From an uncultured Asticcacaulis sp. (GTDB lineage: Bacteria > Pseudomonadota > Alphaproteobacteria > Caulobacterales > Caulobacteraceae), in contig CAMLIY010000229.1 of NCBI GenBank assembly GCA_946480125.1, positions 1 through 5,260 of the forward strand: a stretch of DNA of 5,260 bases, written 5' to 3'. How positions within the stretch are numbered: the stretch's first letter is position 1; every line of letters begins with the position of its first letter. Of the stretch, positions 1 to 5,260 are shown one piece after another. Below the pieces are notes generated by a model, which saw only the letters and a list, made by a program, of their open reading frames with translations, searched no databases and had not been told where the DNA came from. The position numbers were made by a program, and so were the translations under genes.

Positions 1-8
1 CTGAAAGT

Positions 9-359
9 TTACGCGCACGTGGTTGTAGCTTTCACCACATGCCGCATGTGCTTTGTATGAAGGTTTGGCTTCGGGCAATAGTCACTAAGGTCCATTACAA
101 GCCCTCTTCGAAACGGCCTCACACGCACCCCGGTGGCATTGTAGACGGCATTGGTAATAGCCGCGGCCACGCCACAAATACCGAGTTCGCCGCCCCCCTT
201 CGCCTTCATGGGCGAGGACATCGGATCGACCTCATCGAGAAAAATGACCTCCTGGTGTGGAATATCAGCATGAACCGGCACCTCATAACCTCCCAGATCG
301 TGATTGGCGAAGAAGCCCACACGCTGGTCAACCACCAATTCTTGCAAATTACAAACGGG
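9..359 (-). pseudogene. C-terminal remnant of a xanthine dehydrogenase-family molybdopterin-binding subunit (PaoC/YagR-like)
   Basis: The open frame reads leftward from just after an in-frame stop (360-362) to a stop at 9-11. Its first 75 or so residues match the extreme C-terminus of the large molybdenum-cofactor subunit of aldehyde oxidase/xanthine dehydrogenase enzymes: a segment around YEVPVHADIP, then FLDEVDP, then AKGGGELGICG, then ITNAVYNATGVRVR. The Glu in GGGELG (codon 186-188) corresponds to the family's catalytic glutamate. The normal protein has roughly 700 or more residues, so almost all of it is missing. After VRVR (about position 113) the usual short ending (like DFPITLDKLL) is replaced by about 35 unrelated residues, which suggests a frameshift or a junction. 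The only start-like codon is a TTG at 345-347 inside the family homology, and no ribosome-binding site is evident. I call it a relic. The family is clear; the exact substrate class (aldehyde, isoquinoline or xanthine) is not. Confidence 0.8.
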
Positions 360-362
360 TCA

Positions 363-765
363 ACTGCGCCAAGACATCCATCTGATCTGCCTCACCCGCC
401 GGCTGACAGAGCTACGTCATCGCAAAAAACTGCTTCGGGAAATCTGTGGATAACTCAAGCGAATAATCGGCAAAATAATACCGCACGACAATGCCGGCTG
501 TCCAGTTGAACATCGCAAAATTGCAGCACATCATAGAGCACATCATGGCCTATCGGGACCTACCCAAGCATATGAATTAAAAAACATTTTAAAATGATCT
601 GTCCAATCCATCATGGGGGCCACACTAAATTTATGCGCCTGTTTTTTAAGCATTTTTTTCAATACAATCAAAGACTAAAACGAGAACGATCTACGTCCTG
701 TGTGAACTCAAATCCTACCGCTTTCGACCTCTCAACGCACCCGTTTTGCACCGGAAAATCTGAAC
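363..765. other. Gap between two gene remnants with no recognisable gene
   Basis: I see no convincing gene in this stretch. From about 346 to 453 the plus strand has a short open frame rich in Leu, Arg and Lys (for example LTRRLTELRHRKKLL) ending at TAA 451-453, with no start and no family I recognise. A 29-codon frame at 491-580 has no ribosome-binding site. The part from about 570 to 690 is AT-rich and includes the perfect palindrome cattttaaaatg at 585-596 and T-runs at 642-659. It could hold a promoter for the integrase remnant downstream, but no clear -35/-10 pair stands out. No tRNA-like fold or attachment-site repeat was recognised. Confidence 0.5.
526..546. repeat. Short tandem-like direct repeat (agcacatcat twice)
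   Basis: The 10-bp word agcacatcat occurs at 525-534 and again at 537-546, separated by 2 bp, so the copies are 12 bp (about one helical turn) apart. It lies in the non-coding gap upstream of the integrase remnant. Two copies are too few to give it a function; a protein-binding site or chance are both possible. Confidence 0.3.
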
Positions 766-1000
766 ATGGCTATCATAGTGAAGCCGCAGCCCAGATGGCG
801 GCGGGCGCAGGTCCCAAGGAAGGGCCGTGTCCTCAGCGAGACCTTCCTCGTGCACCAAGATGCAGAAGCCTGGGCCAGGGGAATTGATGTGAGATCGAAA
901 ACGGCAAAACACCGACACTAAAGAATGTGGCTGGCATCAAGACATTTCGCGGCCTTATAGACCTTCACCTCGCAGATATGAAGGAGGCAGGCAAATAAAT
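766..1000 (+). pseudogene. N-terminal remnant of a phage/island-type tyrosine-recombinase integrase, frameshifted
   Basis: The ATG at 766 opens a frame reading MAIIVKPQPRWRRAQVPRKG, then a segment ending SETFLVHQDAEAWARGID, before it goes out of register and stops at TAA 919-921. The pattern of a short beta strand, W-x-A, R-K-G, T-F, and then K/Q-D-A-E-A-W-A-R is the characteristic N-terminal arm-binding domain of many alphaproteobacterial site-specific integrases. Shifting frame near 886-893 restores the family sequence: EIENGKTP, then GIKTFRGLIDLHLADMKEAGK (the start of the core-binding domain), ending at TAA 996-998. A further frame change may continue the match weakly to about 1060. About 80 of the usual 350 or more codons remain. 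The catalytic domain with its Arg-His-Arg-Tyr residues is absent, so the product cannot recombine DNA. It is a clear marker of past integration. The start is chosen from homology; no good Shine-Dalgarno sequence precedes it. Confidence 0.78.
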
Positions 1001-1217
1001 CGGAAGATCCATAGTCCAAAAAACCGCAAGCGGGTTCTGTCAAGTTTGCACACTCAAATCTGTGTTCGACATTACCTCACTACCTCTCGCACCGATCAGT
1101 TACGTTTGACCTCATCTTTGTTTGGGTCTCGCCTTTCGACAATTGTTTCGTCCAGAGCCTAGCGTCGGCGTCCGTGGCGATTGTGTGCCACCCTACATGA
1201 CGCCAGTGTCTATTCCA
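1001..1217. other. Intergenic stretch downstream of the HxlR gene, no gene recognised
   Basis: This stretch holds the end of the integrase decay on the plus strand and the 3' flank of the HxlR gene on the minus strand. Apart from a small hairpin with a T-run (minus strand, 1018-1036), I see nothing. One plus-strand frame (998 to about 1160) stays open and might be further degraded integrase, but it shows no recognisable catalytic-domain motif. Confidence 0.4.
1018..1036 (-). terminator. Candidate weak intrinsic terminator for the HxlR gene
   Basis: Read on the minus strand this is gaacccgcttgcggttttttgg: a small GC-rich stem (ccg/cgg around cttg, extended by aa/tt with a bulge) followed directly by six T residues. 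It lies about 190 bp beyond the HxlR stop codon and in the right orientation. The stem is short, so its efficiency is doubtful. Confidence 0.35.
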
Positions 1218-1634
1218 TCAAGGCCCATCGCGGCTTCGCCGTTCGGCATAAGTTAAGCGTGCGGCATCCATGCGGTCGGAATTATTCACCACCCATTCGG
1301 CCAGGGCCTTTACCGGGCATAAAAATTCCCGGCCCAGATCAGTGAGTGCATATTCCACCTGTACGGGCACGACCGGCGTAACTGTGCGGGAGACAAAGCC
1401 GTTTTCTTCCAGATCACGCAAGGTTGAGGCCAGAACCTTCTGGCTGATCTCACCAATTTCACGGCGAAGGGCGTTAAAGCGAAGGGGGCCCCCGCCCAGA
1501 ACGCGAATGACAAGCAGGGTCCATTTGTCACTGATCCGCGCCATGAGGCGGCTGATATGCTCGCACCGGGCGGTATCATGTTGGTTATCTAGTGTCGACA
1601 AAGTGCCTCCTTGTGAAGGGGTGATAGCTTTCAT
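1218..1634 (-). CDS. HxlR-family winged helix-turn-helix transcriptional regulator
   Basis: The predicted protein is 138 residues, a usual size for HxlR/MarR-like repressors. Family marks appear in order: a Cys at residue 24, ISDKWTLLVIRVL (35-46), the recognition region LRFNALRREIGEIS (51-64) followed by QKVLASTLRDLEENGFVSR (65-83), the wing segment VEYALTDLGREFL (93-105), and a Trp at 114. I start it at the ATG 1632-1634 (MKAITPSQGG). The frame stays open 27 codons further upstream, but that part would overlap the divergent gene and is not family-like. HxlR proteins are dimeric DNA-binding regulators, and several sense aldehydes, quinones or other electrophiles through a conserved Cys near the N-terminus; Cys24 is the candidate here. 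The gene is divergent from an NADPH-dependent FMN reductase-like gene 40 bp away, with an inverted repeat between them, so it probably represses that gene and itself. The family call is firm; the inducer is inferred. Confidence 0.93.
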   Translation of the reverse strand: MKAITPSQGGTLSTLDNQHDTARCEHISRLMARISDKWTLLVIRVLGGGPLRFNALRREIGEISQKVLASTLRDLEENGFVSRTVTPVVPVQVEYALTDLGREFLCPVKALAEWVVNNSDRMDAARLTYAERRSRDGP

Positions 1635-1639
1635 ACACT
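1611..1639 (+). promoter_or_regulatory. Candidate sigma-70-type promoter of the FMN-reductase gene
   Basis: TTGTGA (1611-1616) and TACACT (1634-1639) are separated by 17 bp, each matching four of six consensus positions. Transcription would start near 1646, inside the proposed operator, and leave a leader of about 30 nt before the ATG at 1675. The -35 element lies inside the 5' end of the divergent HxlR gene. Confidence 0.4.
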
Positions 1640-1666
1640 GGTATCGCCAAGAAACCAGCATACCAG
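1638..1666. promoter_or_regulatory. Inverted repeat, probable HxlR operator
   Basis: ctggtat (1638-1644) and ataccag (1660-1666) form a perfect 7-bp inverted repeat whose half-sites have centres 22 bp (two helical turns) apart, a geometry suited to a dimeric winged-helix regulator. It fills most of the 40-bp gap between the divergent HxlR and FMN-reductase start codons and overlaps the candidate -10 elements on both strands, so one bound dimer could shut off both genes. The repeat is seen directly; its use as an operator is inferred. Confidence 0.65.
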
Positions 1667-1685
1667 AGGTTACCATGACATCCAA
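1657..1685 (-). promoter_or_regulatory. Candidate promoter of the HxlR gene
   Basis: On the minus strand TTGGAT (1685-1680) and TATGCT (1662-1657) are separated by 17 bp, with the -10 matching four and the -35 three of six consensus positions. The -10 overlaps the right half of the inverted repeat, consistent with autorepression. The -35 falls in the first codons of the reductase gene. Confidence 0.35.
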
Positions 1686-2268
1686 GCCCAGGATCGCCGT
1701 CATTATCGGCTCCACCCGCCCGACCCGTTTCGCCGATACGCCGGCCCAATGGATATTGAAACAGGCACAGGCCCGCGGCGATATGGAGGTGGAGCTGGTT
1801 GATCTGCGCGATCATCCGCTACCCTTCTTCGACGAAGTCGCCTCCAATATGTGGGTGCCGAGCCAGAACGCGGAAGCGATCCGCTGGCAGGAGACCATCG
1901 CCAGATATGACGGCTATATTTTCGTTGTCGCCGAATATAATCACTCCATCACCGGCGTGCTCAAGAACGCCCTCGATCAGGCCTATAAGGAATGGATTCG
2001 TAAACCGTTCACCGCCATTGGTTATGGCGGTGTCGGCGCAGCCCGCGCCATAGAGCATCTGCGCCTGATCGGTATCGAACTGCAAATGGTCCCGACCCAC
2101 GGCGCTATCCATATTGGTGGCAGTGATGCACAAGCTATTCATCCCATGTTCGGCGGCAAGCCCATCGAGACGATCGAAGACCATCTGTTGCCAAGCACGA
2201 AAACAGCGCTCGACGAACTGGTCTGGTGGGCAAAGGCGACCATGGCTGCCAAGGCGCTTGAGCAATAG
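1675..2268 (+). CDS. NADPH-dependent FMN reductase / NAD(P)H:quinone reductase-like flavoprotein
   Basis: The 197-residue protein has the flavodoxin-like fold expected of the NADPH-dependent FMN reductase family (SsuE/ChrR/azoreductase type), at the usual length. After a first beta strand (RIAVIIGSTR, 6-15), GSTRPTR forms the phosphate-binding loop for FMN. LRDHPLPFFDE (44-54) and the VVAEYNHSITGVLKNALD segment (84-101) carry the hallmark P-E-Y-N-like flavin-contacting loop. KPFTAIGYGGVGAARA (110-125) is the second flavin-binding loop, followed by a helix. Such cytosolic enzymes use NAD(P)H to reduce free FMN, quinones or azo/nitro compounds. ATG 1675-1677 is chosen because agagg sits 5 nt upstream and family homology begins at once. 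The frame is open much further upstream, but only antisense to the HxlR gene. Its placement opposite an HxlR repressor supports a role in detoxifying quinones or electrophiles. The family is firm; the physiological substrate is unknown. Confidence 0.93.
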   Translation: MTSKPRIAVIIGSTRPTRFADTPAQWILKQAQARGDMEVELVDLRDHPLPFFDEVASNMWVPSQNAEAIRWQETIARYDGYIFVVAEYNHSITGVLKNALDQAYKEWIRKPFTAIGYGGVGAARAIEHLRLIGIELQMVPTHGAIHIGGSDAQAIHPMFGGKPIETIEDHLLPSTKTALDELVWWAKATMAAKALEQ

Positions 2269-2307
2269 ACATAATGCCGAAGACGTCTCAAGCCTGATCT
2301 CATACTG

Positions 2308-2340
2308 AACAGGCCCGACTGAATTTCAGCCGGGCCTGTT
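2308..2340. terminator. Hairpin shared by the convergent reductase and hydrolase genes
   Basis: aacaggcccg (2308-2317) pairs perfectly with cgggcctgtt (2331-2340). After one a/c mismatch, ctgaa pairs with ttcag around a tiny loop, giving a stem of about 15 pairs. It lies 40 bp after the reductase stop and about 22 bp after the hydrolase stop, so it can act on both strands. A long T-run is lacking on both sides, so termination may lean on the very stable stem. Confidence 0.75.
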
Positions 2341-2362
2341 CATGTGTAGGTCAGACGCAGCG

Positions 2363-3223
2363 TTAATCGGCAAAGACCGTCCGGATTTCAGACGCGACCT
2401 GCGCATGGTTTTCATCGAGTATGAAGTGACCGGCATCGAAAAAGACCAGCTTTGCGTCCGGCAGATCAGCCAGATAAGCCCTGGCGCCCGGCGGAATGAA
2501 GAAGGGATCATTCTTGCCCCAGAGGATAAGCGTTTTTGGCTGATGAGTACGGAAAGCGGCCTGCCATTCCGGGTAAAGCCCAACATTCGTCTTGTAGTTT
2601 TCGAGCAGATCGACCTGCGCATCCTGAACGCCCGGACGATCGAGCAAGGCCTGGTCCAGCAGCCAGTTATCCGGATTGATCAGTTCTGGCTGGGTATTGC
2701 CAACCTGCCATTGGAATCTGGTGCCTTCGAGGCTGAGGAAATCACGCGCCGCCTTTTCGGTCTCAGGCGTCCGCTTTTCCCATAAAGGCAAAAAGACGGT
2801 TTTCGGCGCGTCGCCAACGCCTTCCATATAGGCATTGGTATTCTGGATGATGAAGCCCTTTACGCGTTCGGGCCGTTGCGAGAACAGACGATAGCCGATC
2901 GGCCCACCATAATCCTGCATATAAAGGATATAGGAGGTTAGCCCCAACACATCGACCAGACCTGAAACATGGGCGGCCAGATTGTCAAAGCTGTATTCGA
3001 ACTCCGTTGAGGGCGGCGCATCCGAATGACCGAAACCGATATAGTCCGGCGCGATCAGATGGAAGCGGTCGGCGAGGGCCGGCATAAGGTCACGAAACAT
3101 CTGACTGCTGGTCGGCAGGCCATGCAGCAAAAGAAGCGTCGGCAAAGAGGCGTCGCCGGCTTCGCGGTAGAAGAGGTTGCGGCCATTGACGGTGGCTGTG
3201 CGATAATAGGTGCGCGTAGTCAT
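2363..3223 (-). CDS. Alpha/beta-fold hydrolase with an aspartate nucleophile (epoxide hydrolase/dehalogenase-like)
   Basis: The 286-residue protein is a complete alpha/beta hydrolase. HGLPTSS (34-40) supplies the oxyanion-hole region. YMQDYGGPIG (101-110) is the nucleophile elbow with Asp104 in place of Ser. WGKNDPFF (235-242) carries the acid Asp239, and DAGHFILDE (263-271) the catalytic His266. A cap domain fills roughly 135-220. An Asp nucleophile points to the epoxide hydrolase/haloalkane dehalogenase branch rather than esterases. However, the halide-stabilising residues of LinB-type dehalogenases (Asn in HGNP and Trp after the nucleophile) are Leu36 and Tyr105 here, so dehalogenation is not assured. 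No signal peptide is seen, so it is probably cytosolic. ATG 3221-3223 is preceded by aggaaacc, a good ribosome-binding site. It is divergent from a LysR-type gene, which probably controls it. The substrate is unknown. Confidence 0.9.
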   Translation of the reverse strand: MTTRTYYRTATVNGRNLFYREAGDASLPTLLLLHGLPTSSQMFRDLMPALADRFHLIAPDYIGFGHSDAPPSTEFEYSFDNLAAHVSGLVDVLGLTSYILYMQDYGGPIGYRLFSQRPERVKGFIIQNTNAYMEGVGDAPKTVFLPLWEKRTPETEKAARDFLSLEGTRFQWQVGNTQPELINPDNWLLDQALLDRPGVQDAQVDLLENYKTNVGLYPEWQAAFRTHQPKTLILWGKNDPFFIPPGARAYLADLPDAKLVFFDAGHFILDENHAQVASEIRTVFAD

Positions 3224-3281
3224 GGTGGTTTCCTAGATGTAGCGGCCTCAGCGCGCTGTTGTTGACCACCCATATTTGTCA

Positions 3282-3341
3282 CCTTCCAATTTTAAACGGA
3301 ACTCGCTAATATTGGTTACAACCCTCTCGAATTTTGGAAGG
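3282..3341. promoter_or_regulatory. Divergent control region with inverted repeats between hydrolase and LysR genes
   Basis: The 121-bp gap between the two divergent starts contains an 8-bp perfect inverted repeat, ccttccaa (3282-3289) and ttggaagg (3334-3341), 52 bp apart. Between its arms is a shorter dyad, ggttacaacc (3314-3323). The stretch is AT-rich compared with the genes. LysR proteins typically bind a dyad-containing site in such divergent gaps, so this is the likely binding region. The right arm also overlaps the ribosome-binding site of the LysR gene, so part of the match may be incidental. I could not place convincing -35/-10 pairs. Confidence 0.45.
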
Positions 3342-3344
3342 CAA

Positions 3345-4250
3345 ATGGATCGTCTCGAAGCCATGTCGCTCATGCTGACAGCCGTTGAAAGCGGCAGTCT
3401 GTCCAAGGCCAGCCGCAAACTCGGACTGCCTCTGGCGACCGTAAGCCGCAAGGTCGCCGACCTGGAAGCGCACCTGAAAGCGACGCTTCTGATCCGTTCT
3501 TCAAAGGGTCTCGATCTGACACCGGCCGGACGGGCCTATGTTTTAGGGGCGCGCAATATTCTGGATCAACTGACAGAGATCGAACGCGCCGCTTCCGGCG
3601 AGTATGCTGAACCCAGAGGCGATCTGGTGGTGACGGCGCCGATCCTGTTTGGACGCCTGCATATCTTGCCGGTCGTGACGGCATTTCTGGCGGCCTATCC
3701 TGATGTCTCGGTCGGGCTTCACCTCACCGACCGCGTGGCCCATTTTCTCGAAGATCAGGTGGATGTGGCTTTGCGGATCGGTGATTTGCAGGACAGCAGC
3801 CTGATCGCCGCACGCATCGGCACCTTACGGCGCGTGGTGTGCGCGAGCCCGCAATATCTCTCCGCCCGCACCGCCCCTGTAATCCCCACGGATCTGGTAA
3901 ATCACTCCGTGGTGTCGTTCGAAAATGTAGCGTCGCCTTCAACCTGGATGTTTTATCAAAACGACGCGGAGATGCCTGTCGAATTCCGCTCGCGCCTGAG
4001 CGTCAATACGATAGATGCAGCGATCGACGCATCCCTTGACGGGTTTGGCCTCATTAGGGCTATGTCCTATCAGGTTGCCGAACATATTCGCTTCGGACGC
4101 CTGAGCCTGGTTCTGGAGGGCTTTGAACCTGCCCCTCGTCCTGTCCACCTGGTCTATAGCAGGCAGGGGCGTGTGCCCCTTAAGGTCAGGGCCTTTATGG
4201 ATTTCGTCGTGCCGCGGCTAAAAGCCCGCCTGAAAGATATTGAGCTGTGA
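3345..4250 (+). CDS. LysR-family transcriptional regulator, CrgA/AaeR-like branch
   Basis: The 301-residue length is typical of LysR regulators. The N-terminal winged helix-turn-helix occupies about residues 1-60: a helix starting MDRLEAMSLML, then the HTH around GSLSKASRKLGLPLATVSRKV (17-37), then LTPAGRAY (58-65). A linker helix follows (70-85), then the periplasmic-binding-protein-like effector domain from RGDLVVTAP (91-99). That domain shows FGRLHILPVVTAFL, DVALRIGDLQDSSL (about 140-153) and RRVVCASPQYL (162-172), which are hallmarks of the CrgA-like group. The ATG at 3345 is preferred over one 23 codons upstream because ggaagg lies just before it and the family begins with MDRL-like residues. 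The gene is divergent from the alpha/beta hydrolase and is the obvious candidate to regulate it and itself. The effector molecule is unknown. Confidence 0.93.
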   Translation: MDRLEAMSLMLTAVESGSLSKASRKLGLPLATVSRKVADLEAHLKATLLIRSSKGLDLTPAGRAYVLGARNILDQLTEIERAASGEYAEPRGDLVVTAPILFGRLHILPVVTAFLAAYPDVSVGLHLTDRVAHFLEDQVDVALRIGDLQDSSLIAARIGTLRRVVCASPQYLSARTAPVIPTDLVNHSVVSFENVASPSTWMFYQNDAEMPVEFRSRLSVNTIDAAIDASLDGFGLIRAMSYQVAEHIRFGRLSLVLEGFEPAPRPVHLVYSRQGRVPLKVRAFMDFVVPRLKARLKDIEL

Positions 4251-4402
4251 GATCGAACGCAACCCAAGCGAGACTACAGGCTCCATAGCGTTCCGTGCTG
4301 ATGCTGTCGGTTAATCTAACTTGTCGCCAGTTACAGCTAAAATGCAAATAGGAGCCCGTTTTTGAATGCAAACCCTCTGTTTTAAGCGCGAATTGCGCCC
4401 CG

Positions 4403-4434
4403 GTTCAGGTCATGAGCGGCGGTCACGTCCTGAC
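4403..4434. terminator. Imperfect dyad downstream of the TpsB-like gene
   Basis: tcagg (4405-4409) pairs with cctga (4429-4433), and partly matched inner segments (catgag against gtcac) extend it, 3 bp beyond the TpsB-like stop codon on the minus strand. No T-run follows on that strand. It could be a weak terminator for this gene or simply chance. The rest of the 186-bp gap between the convergent LysR and TpsB-like genes also holds a direct repeat of aatgcaaa (4341-4348 and 4365-4372) and the small dyad gcgcgaattgcgcc. Confidence 0.25.
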
Positions 4435-4436
4435 TA

Positions 4437-5260
4437 TCAAAAGGTATATGAGAGTCGGGTATGCGCCGTGACGTCCCCCGCGCGGACATCCCCATTCGGC
4501 GCAAGCGCCGCTGCGGCATCTAGCTTCAGCGCGACATGAGTCAGAAGGCGGAGGTTAGCGCCCACGCCGGCGGAAGCGAGGCTGATATCCGTGCGGGTAA
4601 AATTGTCACGGCCGTAACCGAGGTCAGTGAAGACATAAGGATCAATCGAGCCATTCCCCCAGTTCTGTTTCCAGGCCTGGCCCTGCATATGCAGCTCGTT
4701 GCGCATAATCAGGGCGGTATCGACCGCACCACTGTCCAGGCTATAGCCGCGCACCAGATAAGCGCCGCCCACGCCGGCCTGTTCGGTGCGTGGCAGACCT
4801 ACCGGCGTGAACTGGCCAAAGACCTGTGTTTTCAAGCTGAGGGCGTCATTTAAACGCGTAACCCGGTCATAGCTGCCGGTCAGGTAAGTGTAAGTCGCGC
4901 CCCGCAGGCGCCCCTGCGAATAGAGATACATCTGTTCGGCGCTATTGCCGCCGCTGACATTGCCGGGGCTCATATGCAGGGCCAGATCCCAATTGGCAGC
5001 GCCGGCCGCGTCTGACGCCGCATGATGCAGACCGGCGTAAAACTGATACACATCTACCGAAACATCATAGACATTGACGCCGTTGAAATAGGTTGTGCCT
5101 GTCTGATGGCGCGCTTCGATGCCGAACCGCATGTCGGTAAGGCCGCGATCACCGTAAAGTTTCGACAGGGCCGCCCGGTAACCCAGACTGGCTTCAGTCG
5201 CCTTGAGGCGCACCGTGAAGGGCGCCGAGGTCTGATAGGTGGTGACCGTATCGACCGTGG
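4437..5260 (-). CDS. TpsB-like outer-membrane transporter (ShlB/FhaC/HecB family), C-terminal part, 5' end outside the window
   Basis: The frame is open from the right edge to the TGA at 4437-4439, giving 273 visible residues; the first in-frame GTG (5211-5213) is not the real start. The sequence is a run of amphipathic beta strands (for example MYLYSQGRLRGATYTYLTG) ending in Tyr-Thr-Phe, the terminal aromatic typical of outer-membrane barrels. The decisive mark is AGVGGAYLVRGYSLDSG: VRGY (codons 4743-4754) is the conserved loop-6 tetrad of the Omp85/TpsB superfamily, followed as usual by an N-E-L strand (MRNELH). These transporters are about 550 residues, with two N-terminal POTRA domains before a 16-strand barrel, and they export a large TpsA exoprotein across the outer membrane. 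The visible part corresponds to roughly the second half of the barrel. No TpsA gene follows it on the same strand within the window; a partner could lie beyond the right edge. The superfamily is firm, the TpsB branch likely. Confidence 0.85.
   Translation of the reverse strand, partial: TVDTVTTYQTSAPFTVRLKATEASLGYRAALSKLYGDRGLTDMRFGIEARHQTGTTYFNGVNVYDVSVDVYQFYAGLHHAASDAAGAANWDLALHMSPGNVSGGNSAEQMYLYSQGRLRGATYTYLTGSYDRVTRLNDALSLKTQVFGQFTPVGLPRTEQAGVGGAYLVRGYSLDSGAVDTALIMRNELHMQGQAWKQNWGNGSIDPYVFTDLGYGRDNFTRTDISLASAGVGANLRLLTHVALKLDAAAALAPNGDVRAGDVTAHTRLSYTF

Noticed and set aside
39..509. 156-codon plus-strand frame
   Set aside because: Its first two-thirds are antisense to the oxidoreductase remnant, and the composition (many His, Pro, Arg) is typical of a shadow frame.
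491..580. 29-codon small frame on the plus strand
   Set aside because: There is no ribosome-binding site or family match, and its repeated His-Ile residues follow from the short direct repeat agcacatcat.
594..887. 97-codon plus-strand frame
   Set aside because: It overlaps the integrase remnant in another frame and has no recognisable family; the integrase reading explains the right half better.
1031..1052. gggttctgtcaagtttgcacac as a possible insertion-sequence end
   Set aside because: It resembles the general style of IS6-like termini, but there is no second matching end, no transposase and no target duplication in the window.
1270..1674. N-terminal extension of the FMN-reductase frame by 135 codons
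   Set aside because: This stretch is antisense to the well-supported HxlR gene, and the flavodoxin-like fold starts exactly at the ATG at 1675, which has its own ribosome-binding site.
1635..1715. Upstream extension of the HxlR frame by 27 codons
   Set aside because: It would cross the operator region and the start of the divergent gene, and its residues do not resemble the family.
4274..4363. ggctcc ... ggagcc followed by a T-run as a terminator for the LysR gene
   Set aside because: The 6-bp arms are about 70 nt apart, too distant for an intrinsic terminator, and no better local stem precedes the T-run.
4536..4853. 105-codon plus-strand frame inside the TpsB-like gene
   Set aside because: It is antisense to a strongly supported barrel gene with the VRGY motif and has no features of its own.

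Overview
The window looks like chromosomal DNA of a moderately GC-rich alphaproteobacterium. Caulobacteraceae (Asticcacaulis-like) or Acetobacteraceae would fit, but this is an impression from codon use and gene families and was not tested. It divides into a decayed left part (about 1-1217) and an intact, densely coded right part (1218-5260).

Left part. On the minus strand, about 113-350, lies the C-terminal end of a large molybdopterin-binding subunit of the xanthine dehydrogenase/aldehyde oxidase family. Only the tail remains, cut off by a stop on one side and running into an unrelated tail on the other. After roughly 400 bp with no recognisable gene comes the N-terminal part of a tyrosine-recombinase integrase (766 to about 1000, plus strand), broken by a frameshift and stop codons and lacking its catalytic domain. 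Two unrelated gene remnants and AT-rich filler suggest a deteriorated integration or rearrangement scar.

Right part. Two divergent regulator/enzyme pairs follow. (1) An HxlR-type repressor (minus) and an NADPH-dependent FMN reductase-like flavoprotein (plus) start 40 bp apart. A perfect 7-bp inverted repeat lies between them and overlaps candidate promoters on both strands, as expected for a redox- or electrophile-responsive repressor controlling a quinone/flavin reductase and itself. (2) An alpha/beta hydrolase with an aspartate nucleophile (minus) is divergent from a CrgA-type LysR regulator (plus). The reductase and hydrolase genes converge on a strong hairpin (2308-2340) that probably terminates both.

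At the right edge is the C-terminal two-thirds of a TpsB-like (ShlB/FhaC/HecB) outer-membrane barrel with the VRGY signature, reading leftward and continuing beyond the window.

I found no CRISPR array, tRNA, rRNA, intact mobile element or clearly new multi-gene system. The most informative items are the integrase relic, the orphan oxidoreductase tail that keeps its catalytic glutamate, the tight HxlR operator region, and the hydrolase that has an Asp nucleophile but lacks the usual dehalogenase halide-binding residues.
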